From JAIDVZ01 sp964486285 (GTDB taxonomy: Bacteria; Verrucomicrobiota; Verrucomicrobiia; Opitutales; JAIRKQ01), in assembly GCA_964486285.1 (NCBI GenBank), contig CAZALH010000001.1:1-64000 (forward strand): DNA of 64,000 nt, written 5' to 3'. This document shows positions 12,428 to 21,098 of the stretch, piece after piece. Numbering within the stretch: the stretch's first letter is position 1; every line of letters starts with the position of its first letter. The notes beneath the pieces are model-generated. The model searched no databases and was not told the origin of the DNA. It saw only the letters and a list, made by a program, of their open reading frames with translations. The position numbers and the translations under genes are program-made.

Positions 12428-13456
12428 ATGCAATTATTACCGGCAATTTATCATTTCCCCAAACAATCGGATCAAAAAATTGATGAAATCAAAAAGACAC
12501 TAAACAAGTTGCTGGGATTAGCACCTCAAAATTTAAAAGTTGATTTTTTATGTAAAATTTTGCTTAACGAACAACCAATGTACATACTTGCTGAAATGCA
12601 AGTAAAGCCTCAAGATATGGCAATAAGGTTATTGTCTTACGTCTGTAAAATTTTTTCGTCGTCACCTATTGACGTAAACAAAAACACAATCCCACCTCCT
12701 GTTTATGGATTTGCCTTTTGTATGCGAGACAATAATGACAATAATGACTTAATATGACACGCGTCGTTAGATACGCATAAAGTTGATACAGAACCTCAAC
12801 ACTCAACAGAAATATCAATAACAAATATATTTTTAGGCAACCCTAAAAAATATCAACTACCTGAAAATAGAGCTAAATATCTTAAAAACTGCCAAGGCGA
12901 TTTAAGAAAAAAAGTTGAAAACTGGTTCAACAATGCAGACTGTGAAGAAGAAGAAAGTCAATTCAAAGAGAAAACATTAGATGAAATGTCAATCGAAAGG
13001 CGCAAGGTATATACTCTTTTGGAATTAATTACTCTATCCAGATTAATGACAGAAGATGATGTTAAAGCATCTCTAAAATATCTAGAAAGAGTAATGGAAG
13101 GACAGGATGATCCAGATAAAAAAATTTTCGAAGCAATGTACGAAAAACTTAGAATAAAGGAAGATAATATGAATAAGGTATTCAATGAAGAAGATCATTC
13201 AGGATTAATCGAAGTACTTAAAGGACATATGTCTCAACAGCTACATGAAGCTCACAAAGAAAATATAGCATCAAAGGTTGCTTGGGAGGTCGGTAAAGAA
13301 TGTTCTATATCTGATAGAGAACTAAACACTAAGATTCGCGAGAAGTGGGACGCAAAATTTCCCGGTATCCAATTATATAGTAGAGATATAGAATCTATCC
13401 AAAAAATAATCCAAGATACATATGAAATAAATGTTACCAAAAATAAAAGCAGATAA
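12428..13456 (+). pseudogene. broken paralogue of the PD-(D/E)XK gene (in-frame TGA)
   Basis: Two open segments (12428-12757 and 12758-13456) lie in the same frame, separated only by TGA at 12755-12757. The first keeps LKVDFLC and MYILAEMQVKPQDMAIRLLSY, matching LRVDALYC and AYILGEMQVAPQDFGARLISY of the upstream gene. The second keeps MSIERRKVYTLLELITLSRLM against LSVEEKKVYLWLEFITCAHLM. Relative to the neighbour it also lacks most of the N-terminal region containing DNEFKRVF. It is therefore a truncated, stop-interrupted copy, best read as a decaying tandem duplicate. TGA is a normal stop elsewhere in the window (plsX, the glnHP fusion), so recoding is unlikely. Confidence 0.7.
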
Positions 13457-13472
13457 CTCTACTACTTGTTTA

Positions 13473-13518
13473 AGAGCCACACGAATAGAAGAAGCTCAGT
13501 GTGGTTTTTATTTTTTTA
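13473..13518 (+). terminator. rho-independent terminator after the PD-(D/E)XK pair
   Basis: CCACAC (13477-13482) pairs with GTGTGG (13499-13504), extended by A-T and G-T pairs, and is followed by TTTTTATTTTTTT. It lies 16 bp after the stop of the broken paralogue and points along the plus strand. Confidence 0.7.
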
Positions 13519-13535
13519 ATATAAGTACAAAATTA

Positions 13536-14504
13536 TTAATCATGTATGTGTGTTGGTGGTATACCAACTTTACTAGCGACTAGGTCGTCAGTTTCTTTTA
13601 TTATTCTATTACAAATTTGTTTAAGTTTCATCTTGATCCAACGTACAGTTGAGCTACCCTCAGTGTAATTTGCTGGACCATAAGCATCAATACGCCCATC
13701 ACGTAACATATTGTCATTTTGTTCAAATTCAGCTTCGGATTGTTCATTATACACCGCATATGAATATCCACCATGTTCACGAATAATAGTAAAAGCAGGG
13801 ATATCACTCGGGCCATCAGCGAGATATATCATGTTATTAATTGGTATACGCCTATCACTAATACCAATGCTGCTGTTGATATCGATCTTATCATTTTTAT
13901 TACACCCCTTATTAATTTCAAAAATGCAACGCGTTTTCTGAGTATTATCTATTATTCTTCCAATTTGTTGAATTTTCCCACCAGGAACATATTTTATATT
14001 ATTATGTAAGAAATCTGGCGGAAGAGGTGTTTCAATAAACTCACAAGCATATATTCCATCAACATATTTTGCGATAGCTGAACCTCGAATCATTTCTGCC
14101 AACCCATTGCTAATTATATAATGCTCAAGAGTAATTTTATATTCTTTATTACGACTATCTAAATTAACCCAATTTCTAATTTTAGAAAAAAATTCTGGCA
14201 ACCCAGAAAAAAATTTCAAATTTTTCCCAATAGCATATAACTTCTCATTATTTAAACCGGGCAATAATCCACAATTAACATAAGTTAATAAATGATTCAT
14301 CGCAATACTATCTGGAGACACTGTCACTCCATGCCTAGAATACGCTTGTGGCAAAGCATTAACTTCATCCCAAAATTTTTTCAAGTCTAAACCATATTCG
14401 GCAAATAAAGGCTCTTGCATATAGTTTGGAGCTAATGTCTTGTCAAAATCCCAAATACACGCAACAATATTAGTTCGTCCAATTGATTTAAGCTCATCTG
14501 TCAT
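13536..14504 (-). CDS. HAD-superfamily hydrolase
   Basis: 322 residues. Haloacid dehalogenase-type phosphatase core: motif I DFDKTL (about residues 19-24, nucleophile Asp and acid/base Asp), motif II in YIISNG (about 130), and motif IV LADGPSD (about 230), with a large helical cap between motifs I and II. Such enzymes remove phosphate from small molecules through a phospho-Asp; the substrate cannot be told from sequence, and a phosphoserine-phosphatase-like fold is a guess. It is a single gene convergent with the PD-(D/E)XK unit and divergent from prfA. Confidence 0.8.
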   Translation of the reverse strand: MTDELKSIGRTNIVACIWDFDKTLAPNYMQEPLFAEYGLDLKKFWDEVNALPQAYSRHGVTVSPDSIAMNHLLTYVNCGLLPGLNNEKLYAIGKNLKFFSGLPEFFSKIRNWVNLDSRNKEYKITLEHYIISNGLAEMIRGSAIAKYVDGIYACEFIETPLPPDFLHNNIKYVPGGKIQQIGRIIDNTQKTRCIFEINKGCNKNDKIDINSSIGISDRRIPINNMIYLADGPSDIPAFTIIREHGGYSYAVYNEQSEAEFEQNDNMLRDGRIDAYGPANYTEGSSTVRWIKMKLKQICNRIIKETDDLVASKVGIPPTHIHD

Positions 14505-14570
14505 TCTATATAAAAAATATATTTAGTTTTTCTTTTGAAAATAGAAAAATTTAAATTAATAAGCGTAACC

Positions 14571-15659
14571 ATGCACAATCTCCCAGATATAGAATCATTT
14601 AAAAAACGTTACGACGAGCTAAGTGAATTAATGTCTGCACCAGATTTTTATTCAGATCAAAGGAAGGTAACCAATATTTCCCGCGAACATCAAAAACTAG
14701 CAACTCTTATACAGAAAGTAGAAAGTTTAAAAAAATTAAAAACAGAACTATCAGAAGCTCAAGAATTATTCACTGATAATACACTAGATCCCGATTTACA
14801 TGAGCTCGCTCGTCAAGAAATCGAAAAGAAACACAATGAAATTAACGACGTACAACATAACATCACACTTTTGATGCTTCCACCAGATCCATCAGATTCA
14901 AGAAACACCGTTTTTGAAATACGAGCAGGAACAGGTGGTGACGAAGCATCATTATTTGCAGCAGATTTATTTAGAATGTATTCCAAATATTCTGAATCTC
15001 GTGGATGGAAAATAGAACTTATCTCAAGCAGCCCATCGGAAACTGGAGGATTTAAAGAAATAATCTTTTTAATTTCTGGAGAAGATGTGTACAAATTTTT
15101 AAAATTTGAAAGTGGGGTACATCGTGTACAGAGAATACCAATTACAGAAGCTAATGGACGAATTCATACTTCAGCAGCAACAGTTGCAGTATTGCCAGAA
15201 GCAGAAGAAGTAGACATACAAATATCCCCTGAAGACATTGAAATTTCTGTATGTAGAGCAAGTGGTCCAGGAGGCCAGGGAGTCAATACTACTGATTCCG
15301 CGGTTCAAATATTACATAAACCAACTGGCATGCAGGTGTATTGCGCAGATGAACGTTCACAACAAAAAAATAAAATTAAGGCACTCAAGGTGCTACGTTC
15401 TCGTCTACTTCAACAAAAAGAAGAAGAAGAACGCGCAAAATATGCTGCTAATCGTAAAAATCAGATCGGTTCTGGGGATCGCTCTGAACGTATACGCACT
15501 TATAATTTCCCACAAAATAGGCTTACTGACCATCGTATTGGATTAACATTGCACAATTTACCACAAATTATGGAAGGGGAAATTGATGAACTAATAAACG
15601 CTCTACAAAATGCAGATTATGAAAACAAACTAAAAGAATTAGCAGATCAACACTCTTAA
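14571..15659 (+). CDS. prfA: peptide chain release factor 1 (RF1)
   Basis: 362 residues; reads TAA and TAG and triggers peptide release. The GGQ catalytic motif is in GPGGQGVNTTDSAVQ (about residue 234) and the codon-recognition tripeptide is P-I-T (P-x-T type, hence RF1, not RF2). The N-terminal helical domain precedes the core RAGTGGDEASLFAADL. ATG 14571 fits the family start; an in-frame TTG at 14535 is more likely the first base of a -35-like TTGAAA exactly 36 nt upstream. No Shine-Dalgarno. Its stop overlaps the convergent comEC stop by 4 bp; prmC is not adjacent. Confidence 0.95.
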   Translation: MHNLPDIESFKKRYDELSELMSAPDFYSDQRKVTNISREHQKLATLIQKVESLKKLKTELSEAQELFTDNTLDPDLHELARQEIEKKHNEINDVQHNITLLMLPPDPSDSRNTVFEIRAGTGGDEASLFAADLFRMYSKYSESRGWKIELISSSPSETGGFKEIIFLISGEDVYKFLKFESGVHRVQRIPITEANGRIHTSAATVAVLPEAEEVDIQISPEDIEISVCRASGPGGQGVNTTDSAVQILHKPTGMQVYCADERSQQKNKIKALKVLRSRLLQQKEEEERAKYAANRKNQIGSGDRSERIRTYNFPQNRLTDHRIGLTLHNLPQIMEGEIDELINALQNADYENKLKELADQHS

Positions 15660-17230
15660 AATAAAACATGTTCATCTATACTAGATACGTAGCTATTATG
15701 ATTCGTAATTAACTTCCAACCTATGCAAGCAATAACGAGAAGAGATACTAACCATAACCCATTAATGGGCAATGAAATATGAATTAATCCATGATTAAAA
15801 CTCCGAGTAATATTAAAGCAGCCGCGAATCAAAGTGATTGGGAGTAACGCCAAATAATTAACATACGTACATAAAAATGTCGCATGTAAAATTCCACATA
15901 TAATAGACAAACTACCTAAAATAATAGATAACGAAGCTAATGGGATAATTAAAATGTTAAAGATTATGGTCAATAATGATATCTGGCCAAAAAACTCCAC
16001 AGAAATTATTAAACTAGATAAACATGCTGCTAATGAAGTACAAGAACTAGATAATAAATATCCTCTCAGTTTTATTGTAAATTTTTGAAAAATATTGAGT
16101 GCAGAAAATTTTTTTAACTGTTTTTTTCTAAAAAAGCACTCACAACTTTGTGTTAACGGTGTACCAATAACTATAATCCCAAACACTACACAATAAGAAA
16201 GCAAAAAGCTGATATTATAAGCGATTGTCGGTGAACATAAAACATAAATTAATAAACTATTTGTATAAGTTGACAATACATTCGGTTGACGATTGAACAA
16301 AACAGCAAGATAATAGAAAGAAATCATCATGTAAGCGCGCACTGATGACGGCATAGGTCCAATAATATTAAGATAAATAAATAATAAACCAAGCAAAGGG
16401 AAAGCACGGATTTTTTTTGGAAGTAAAAACATGCGCAATAACCAATCTAAAAATGCAGCGATTAAACCAATATGCAATCCACTAACTGCAAATACATGCG
16501 CAACCCCTGCATCACAAAAATCATCACGTAATTTTTTATCAACACCACTTTTATTACCAGTTAGCATAGCAACCAAAACACCATTTAATGTAGAATTCGC
16601 TACTCCACATTTTAAATACGAAAAAATTCTTTCGCGATAGGTAGAACAAAATTTTTTAAAATAAGAGGCTTCACCCAAAATATCAACTATAGAACCATCT
16701 GAACAATATAAAAAAATATGATTTTTACACAAAAATTGGCTAAATGAACTTTTATCTTTATCTGTGATATGTGTTAATTTGCATACAACTTTTACTTTTT
16801 GGCCTAAACATGGTATAATTTTATCATACTTGAGAATAAAATATGCTTTCTGTTTTAATATGGCCAATAAATTTGAAGGTGCTGATATAATCGTTGCATA
16901 CCCATAAACAGTATTACCATCTAACTTACTTGAAATAGAATCAATATATAAAATTAATTCTATATTTTTACGGCACCTAAACTTATAAACCTCATCATTT
17001 TTTAATTTCGTACTATAAATTAAACCTAGTATGCCACCTAAACATATAAAAACAGCAATTACTATAACCTTTTTAAAATTAGAAGAAAAAACATAACCAG
17101 GTATAAAGCATATCAAAATAGTAGGAATTAATGTCGCACTTTTATAAGTAAAAGTAATGTGCATCCCAGCAATAAAACCAAATACAATACTCAATATGAC
17201 ATAAATTATCCTGATGTTGCACACCATCAC
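15656..17230 (-). CDS. comEC: ComEC/Rec2-family DNA-uptake channel, short form
   Basis: A 524-residue polytopic membrane protein. N-terminal hydrophobic segments and an OB-like soluble part (about 60-180) are followed by the Competence domain with its signature VAHVFAVSGLHIGLIAAF (about residue 245) and many membrane helices. ComEC carries transforming DNA across the inner membrane. The C-terminal metallo-beta-lactamase domain of longer ComEC proteins is absent; the protein ends shortly after the last membrane helix. It lies 59 bp after miaB on the same strand, perhaps in one transcript. Whether uptake still works cannot be told. Confidence 0.85.
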   Translation of the reverse strand: MMVCNIRIIYVILSIVFGFIAGMHITFTYKSATLIPTILICFIPGYVFSSNFKKVIVIAVFICLGGILGLIYSTKLKNDEVYKFRCRKNIELILYIDSISSKLDGNTVYGYATIISAPSNLLAILKQKAYFILKYDKIIPCLGQKVKVVCKLTHITDKDKSSFSQFLCKNHIFLYCSDGSIVDILGEASYFKKFCSTYRERIFSYLKCGVANSTLNGVLVAMLTGNKSGVDKKLRDDFCDAGVAHVFAVSGLHIGLIAAFLDWLLRMFLLPKKIRAFPLLGLLFIYLNIIGPMPSSVRAYMMISFYYLAVLFNRQPNVLSTYTNSLLIYVLCSPTIAYNISFLLSYCVVFGIIVIGTPLTQSCECFFRKKQLKKFSALNIFQKFTIKLRGYLLSSSCTSLAACLSSLIISVEFFGQISLLTIIFNILIIPLASLSIILGSLSIICGILHATFLCTYVNYLALLPITLIRGCFNITRSFNHGLIHISLPINGLWLVSLLVIACIGWKLITNHNSYVSSIDEHVLF

Positions 17231-17289
17231 CTAGGCTTCGTCTAAAAAGACTATCCTTTTATTTGTAAAGAAAAAAATAATAACTAAAT

Positions 17290-18618
17290 TTAAATTAACC
17301 TTCCGTAAAGTGACGTCGTCCCACAATTATCAATCGCTACTGGAACTAAATTTCCAATATTTTCATCACTACCATCAAAAATTACCTTATACCCATTCGA
17401 TGTATAACCATATAATTTTTGTTCACCTCGTTTAGCATGACTAACAACTAGTACTTCTACATTAGATCCTATCATAGATCTATTATATTCTAAAGAATGT
17501 TCTTGTACTATATTTAGTAAAATTTTATTTCTTCGATCCTTTTCGTCTGCAGAAACACTATCTTGCAATTTCGATGATTCCGTACCTATTCGTGGACTAT
17601 ATTTAAAAATAAAAGCCATGTTAAATTTTATTTCTTCCAATAAAGATACTGTCTCTTCAAAATCTTGTTCTGTTTCACCAGGGTATCCAACTATAATATC
17701 AGTAGTCAAAGTAATATTATGGACTTTTTGTCGTAAAGAACTAACAATATCTATTATGCGTTCCCGAGAATAAGGACGCTTCATCAGGCGTAAAATTTTA
17801 TTTGAACCACTCTGGACAGGAAGATGCACACTTGGACAAAGTTTCTCTAATTTTGCATGCGCATTAATCAGATCTTCACGAAATCCCTTTGGATGTGGAG
17901 ACATATAACGAATACGATAAATTCCAGAAATACCGTTAATTCTTTCTAATAATTGAACAAATGGGCTTACACCATTGATAATTTTCATATCGCCTTGTCC
18001 ATAATTATTAACAATTTGCCCAAGTAACATAACTTCTTTTACTCCATGATTTGCTAAATTCATACATTCATTAACAATATCATCAATTGGGCGATAAACC
18101 TCTGAACCACGTGTTTTAGGAACAATGCAATAACTACAGCACATATTACACCCTTGCATAATAGATACATAAGCATTAGCAGATTTTTTTTTGAAATCAT
18201 GTAGCGATTGAAAATCGCGATTCTCATTTGAAGATCCAAGCAAAGTTAATTGTTTTATCTGCTGTTGTTCTAATATATTTTTAAGCTCATGTAAACGTCG
18301 TGGCCCAATAATAAAGTCAATTTCTGGATTTAATACAAATAATTGCTCTCTTAAATTTTCAGCCATACATCCCACAACCCCCAATAAACGGCCTTGACGT
18401 TGCTTTTTTCGCCGTGCTAAAAAACCAGATTTCCCGATTGCTTTAATCTCTGCTTGTTCACGAACACTACAAGTATTCAATATAAAAATATCTGCTTCTT
18501 TCTCTGAATCAACAATCGAATATCCAGCATTACTCAACTCAGCAACAATTTGTTCTGAGTCTCGAACATTCATTTGACATCCATAAGTTTTAATAAAAAC
18601 TTTTTTAGGCAAAATCAT
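17290..18618 (-). CDS. miaB: tRNA 2-methylthio-N6-dimethylallyladenosine synthase MiaB
   Basis: A 442-residue radical-SAM methylthiotransferase modifying A37 of tRNAs that read U-starting codons. The N-terminal Fe-S cluster cysteines are in TYGCQMN (C14), NTCSVRE (C50) and VGCMAE (C84); the radical-SAM CxxxCxxC is in QGCNMCCSYC (about 157-164); a C-terminal TRAM-like domain follows. The length is that of MiaB. No Shine-Dalgarno precedes the ATG, but TCGACA lies 35 nt upstream (18653-18648), one of several such cases in this window. Confidence 0.94.
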   Translation of the reverse strand: MILPKKVFIKTYGCQMNVRDSEQIVAELSNAGYSIVDSEKEADIFILNTCSVREQAEIKAIGKSGFLARRKKQRQGRLLGVVGCMAENLREQLFVLNPEIDFIIGPRRLHELKNILEQQQIKQLTLLGSSNENRDFQSLHDFKKKSANAYVSIMQGCNMCCSYCIVPKTRGSEVYRPIDDIVNECMNLANHGVKEVMLLGQIVNNYGQGDMKIINGVSPFVQLLERINGISGIYRIRYMSPHPKGFREDLINAHAKLEKLCPSVHLPVQSGSNKILRLMKRPYSRERIIDIVSSLRQKVHNITLTTDIIVGYPGETEQDFEETVSLLEEIKFNMAFIFKYSPRIGTESSKLQDSVSADEKDRRNKILLNIVQEHSLEYNRSMIGSNVEVLVVSHAKRGEQKLYGYTSNGYKVIFDGSDENIGNLVPVAIDNCGTTSLYGRLI

Positions 18619-18706
18619 GATATTTTTCTGTAGAGAACATAGATATTTGTCGAGTCAGATCTAAAAACAATTGACACTTAAATATAAAATTATCCTCTTA
18701 CTTTGT

Positions 18707-19249
18707 ATGCCGCGCGCTGATAAGTTATCAAATACTCAACATAAAACTTATACACAGTGGTTAATTCCATTTTCAATTAGCATATTATTTTTTTTATTGT
18801 CTGCATTAATTATAAAAGACAATGCGCCCAAAGGTGTAGCACATACTCCTGACGATATAAAACCGTTTATTTATATAACATCTAGTAACACAGATAATGA
18901 TAGAAATTTTGAAGCTTTCTTTCTACCGACCAAGTATAATTCTAAATTAAAAATAAAAAAAATTAAAAAAACTCCATCTTATTTAAATAAAGTAGAATCG
19001 AAGAAAGAAATTTTCTCAGGACTTGATCGTTTAAGGATTTTTGGAATGTTTACAAATCGATTTACAGAATCAGAATATTGGACAATTTCCAGTATTCAAA
19101 TGCGAAAAACATTAAACAAAAAAATAAATATTTTTTTTATAGAAAAATTTGAAGTAGAAAATGACAAATATAAATTCATTGAAAATTTTTACAAACTAGA
19201 TACGCATTTTTTGTTTCAAGAAAATTTTCTCAATGGACATTCAGAATAA
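18707..19249 (+). CDS. hypothetical protein with one membrane segment
   Basis: About 180 residues, no family recognised. A short basic N-terminus precedes one hydrophobic segment (LIPFSISILFFLLSALII), then a Lys/Asn-rich region with a KIKKIKK cluster and a mixed C-terminus, so probably a type II membrane protein with its bulk outside the cytoplasm. The ATG 18707 is chosen because the in-frame TTG at 18671 starts a perfect TTGACA 36 nt upstream. The 3' end overlaps the exonuclease gene by 17 bp, so the two are translated from one message. Confidence 0.55.
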   Translation: MPRADKLSNTQHKTYTQWLIPFSISILFFLLSALIIKDNAPKGVAHTPDDIKPFIYITSSNTDNDRNFEAFFLPTKYNSKLKIKKIKKTPSYLNKVESKKEIFSGLDRLRIFGMFTNRFTESEYWTISSIQMRKTLNKKINIFFIEKFEVENDKYKFIENFYKLDTHFLFQENFLNGHSE

Positions 19250-20129
19250 GAAGAAGTGGATACTAGTTGACGGCCATAATCTGGCATTCAGATGTTTTTA
19301 TGGTGTACCAAAGATGACACGCAAAGATGGCATGCCAATTAATGCCATTTATGGGTTTATCAGAACATTGATGAAATTTGAATCTACTTATCAACCAGAT
19401 GCTATTTGTGTATTTTTTGATACAGATGGCTCTAAAGAGCGCAAAGGAATCCTATCAACATACAAAGCAAACCGAAAAAAAATGCCTGCTGAATTAATTG
19501 ATCAGATAAAAAGAATACCTGCCATTATTCTATCCATGGGGTACTACATTAATCAACATAACGGCATTGAAGCTGATGACTTAATAGGAACTTATGCAAA
19601 AAAAATTGATAAAGAAGATGAAATAGCCTACATTGCAAGCGCAGATAAAGATTTCGCTCAATGTATTTCTAATAATATTTTTCAATTATTACCACCTACA
19701 GGCAAATCAAAATCTTCAAATTGGAAAATACTAGATAGTACAGGCGTGATAGAAAAATATGGAGTACGGGCGGATCAAATAGTAGATTATCTATCATTAA
19801 TTGGTGATTCAGCTGATAATATCGATGGAGTACCTGGAGTTGGTCATAAAATTGCATCAAAATGGCTATCAGAATTTCAATCTATTAACAAAATTTACGA
19901 CATGATTGAAAAAATTTTACCAACACGATTTAAAAACATCCTCATTGAAAAAAAAGATACTGTTTACCGAAATAAACGCTTAATTACACTGCAAGAATAC
20001 AGTAATGATCAACTACCACTTGCTGAACATAATCCTGATTTAGATGAACTACAAAAACAATTACAGGAGTTAGAGTTATTTTCAATTTTACGTGCAATTA
20101 AAGAAAAAAATCAGTGTCTACTATTTTAA
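19233..20129 (+). CDS. stand-alone 5'-3' exonuclease (PolA N-terminal type)
   Basis: 298 residues, matching only the 5'-nuclease domain of DNA polymerase I. Metal-binding acidic clusters are seen in LVDGHNLAFRCF, CVFFDTDGSKERK, IEADDLIGTYA and ASADKDFAQ; the helix-hairpin-helix is in GVPGVGHKIASKWL. It removes RNA primers and flaps. No polymerase domain follows, so if a Pol I polymerase exists it is encoded separately. The start overlaps the preceding membrane-protein gene and the end overlaps the convergent uppP by 9 bp. Confidence 0.88.
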   Translation: MDIQNKKKWILVDGHNLAFRCFYGVPKMTRKDGMPINAIYGFIRTLMKFESTYQPDAICVFFDTDGSKERKGILSTYKANRKKMPAELIDQIKRIPAIILSMGYYINQHNGIEADDLIGTYAKKIDKEDEIAYIASADKDFAQCISNNIFQLLPPTGKSKSSNWKILDSTGVIEKYGVRADQIVDYLSLIGDSADNIDGVPGVGHKIASKWLSEFQSINKIYDMIEKILPTRFKNILIEKKDTVYRNKRLITLQEYSNDQLPLAEHNPDLDELQKQLQELELFSILRAIKEKNQCLLF

Positions 20130-21098
20130 TAAAAATAAAATCAAGCTGCCCAAAAATAATCTATACCAAACAAAAATACATAAACTATGTTTACTAATAT
20201 AAGTTAGTAAAAATTTTATTGCTAACATGGAAAAAATAAACGCCACAAATATTCCAAGAAAAAATGTCTGAATATCAAAATATTGAAATATTAAATTATA
20301 ATCCTTAAATAACTTAAAAAATGTCGTTGCTGTCAGTGTTACTAAACCCAATAAAAAACTATACTCTACTGCGAGCACTTTTTTTAAACCACAAAAATAA
20401 CCTCCCACAATTGTTAACATTGAACGACTCATTCCCGGAATTAATGCTAAACATTGCCAAAGTCCAATTTTTATACAAGTTTTGAAATTTAATGTATCAA
20501 CATCGGCTTGTATTTTAAAAATATTTTTGTATTTTTTTTCTGCAAAAAACATAAGGAAAGCACCAATTATAAGTGCTAATGCAATATACTTAGGAGTATA
20601 AAGAATATTTTGCAAGCTACCATCGAGGAATAACCCTAAAATTCCAGCAGGCAAAAACGAAACTAATAAATTTCTAACTAACAATATCCCTTGGGAATTG
20701 CAACAAAAAATCCCTAATGTCATGTCAATAATGCGTCTTTTATATAAGACTATTATTGCTAAGATTGATCCACATTGAATAATTGCAAAATAAGAATTCA
20801 TTGCTTTTTCACGTGAAAAAGTATCGGAGCTAGTGTTTTTTTTATCAAAAAAATGTTCAATAACAACCATATGACCAGTTGATGATACTGGTAAAAATTC
20901 TGTAATTCCTTGAATAACACCAAGTAATGATACAATAGAAGAATCATATTTCTCCAAAAAAGAGCAAGAACCTGCACTTTTGCAACCATCTATATTTCTT
21001 TGTTCAATTAATGTTAAACTTTTATCACAATTATTTGCAAATAAGAAAGTTATACAAATAACCAAACATTGAAAAACCAAAAAACATTTCCTAATCAT
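20121..21098 (-). CDS. uppP: undecaprenyl-diphosphatase UppP (BacA)
   Basis: A 325-residue integral membrane enzyme that dephosphorylates undecaprenyl diphosphate so that the lipid carrier can be reused in peptidoglycan synthesis. Both signatures are present: QGITEFLPVSSTGHM (about residues 65-79) and PGMSRSMLTIVGGYFCGL (about 223-240). The N-terminus carries about 50 extra residues with a hydrophobic stretch and four Cys before the usual first membrane helix; this looks like an added signal or anchor. It overlaps the upstream TPR gene by 8 bp, so the two are coupled. Confidence 0.92.
   Translation of the reverse strand: MIRKCFLVFQCLVICITFLFANNCDKSLTLIEQRNIDGCKSAGSCSFLEKYDSSIVSLLGVIQGITEFLPVSSTGHMVVIEHFFDKKNTSSDTFSREKAMNSYFAIIQCGSILAIIVLYKRRIIDMTLGIFCCNSQGILLVRNLLVSFLPAGILGLFLDGSLQNILYTPKYIALALIIGAFLMFFAEKKYKNIFKIQADVDTLNFKTCIKIGLWQCLALIPGMSRSMLTIVGGYFCGLKKVLAVEYSFLLGLVTLTATTFFKLFKDYNLIFQYFDIQTFFLGIFVAFIFSMLAIKFLLTYISKHSLCIFVWYRLFLGSLILFLLK

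Noticed and set aside
12755..12757. TGA as a sense codon (altered code or selenocysteine)
   Set aside because: TGA ends plsX, the glnHP fusion and the intact nuclease-like gene in this window; no SECIS-like hairpin was evident. A nonsense mutation in a duplicate is simpler.
10990..13456. Insertion sequence
   Set aside because: Although PDDEXK_2 proteins are often labelled transposases, I find no terminal inverted repeats or target duplications around the pair.
18748..18756. Exact DnaA box TTATACACA
   Set aside because: Single copy inside a coding region, away from dnaA and from any cluster of boxes.
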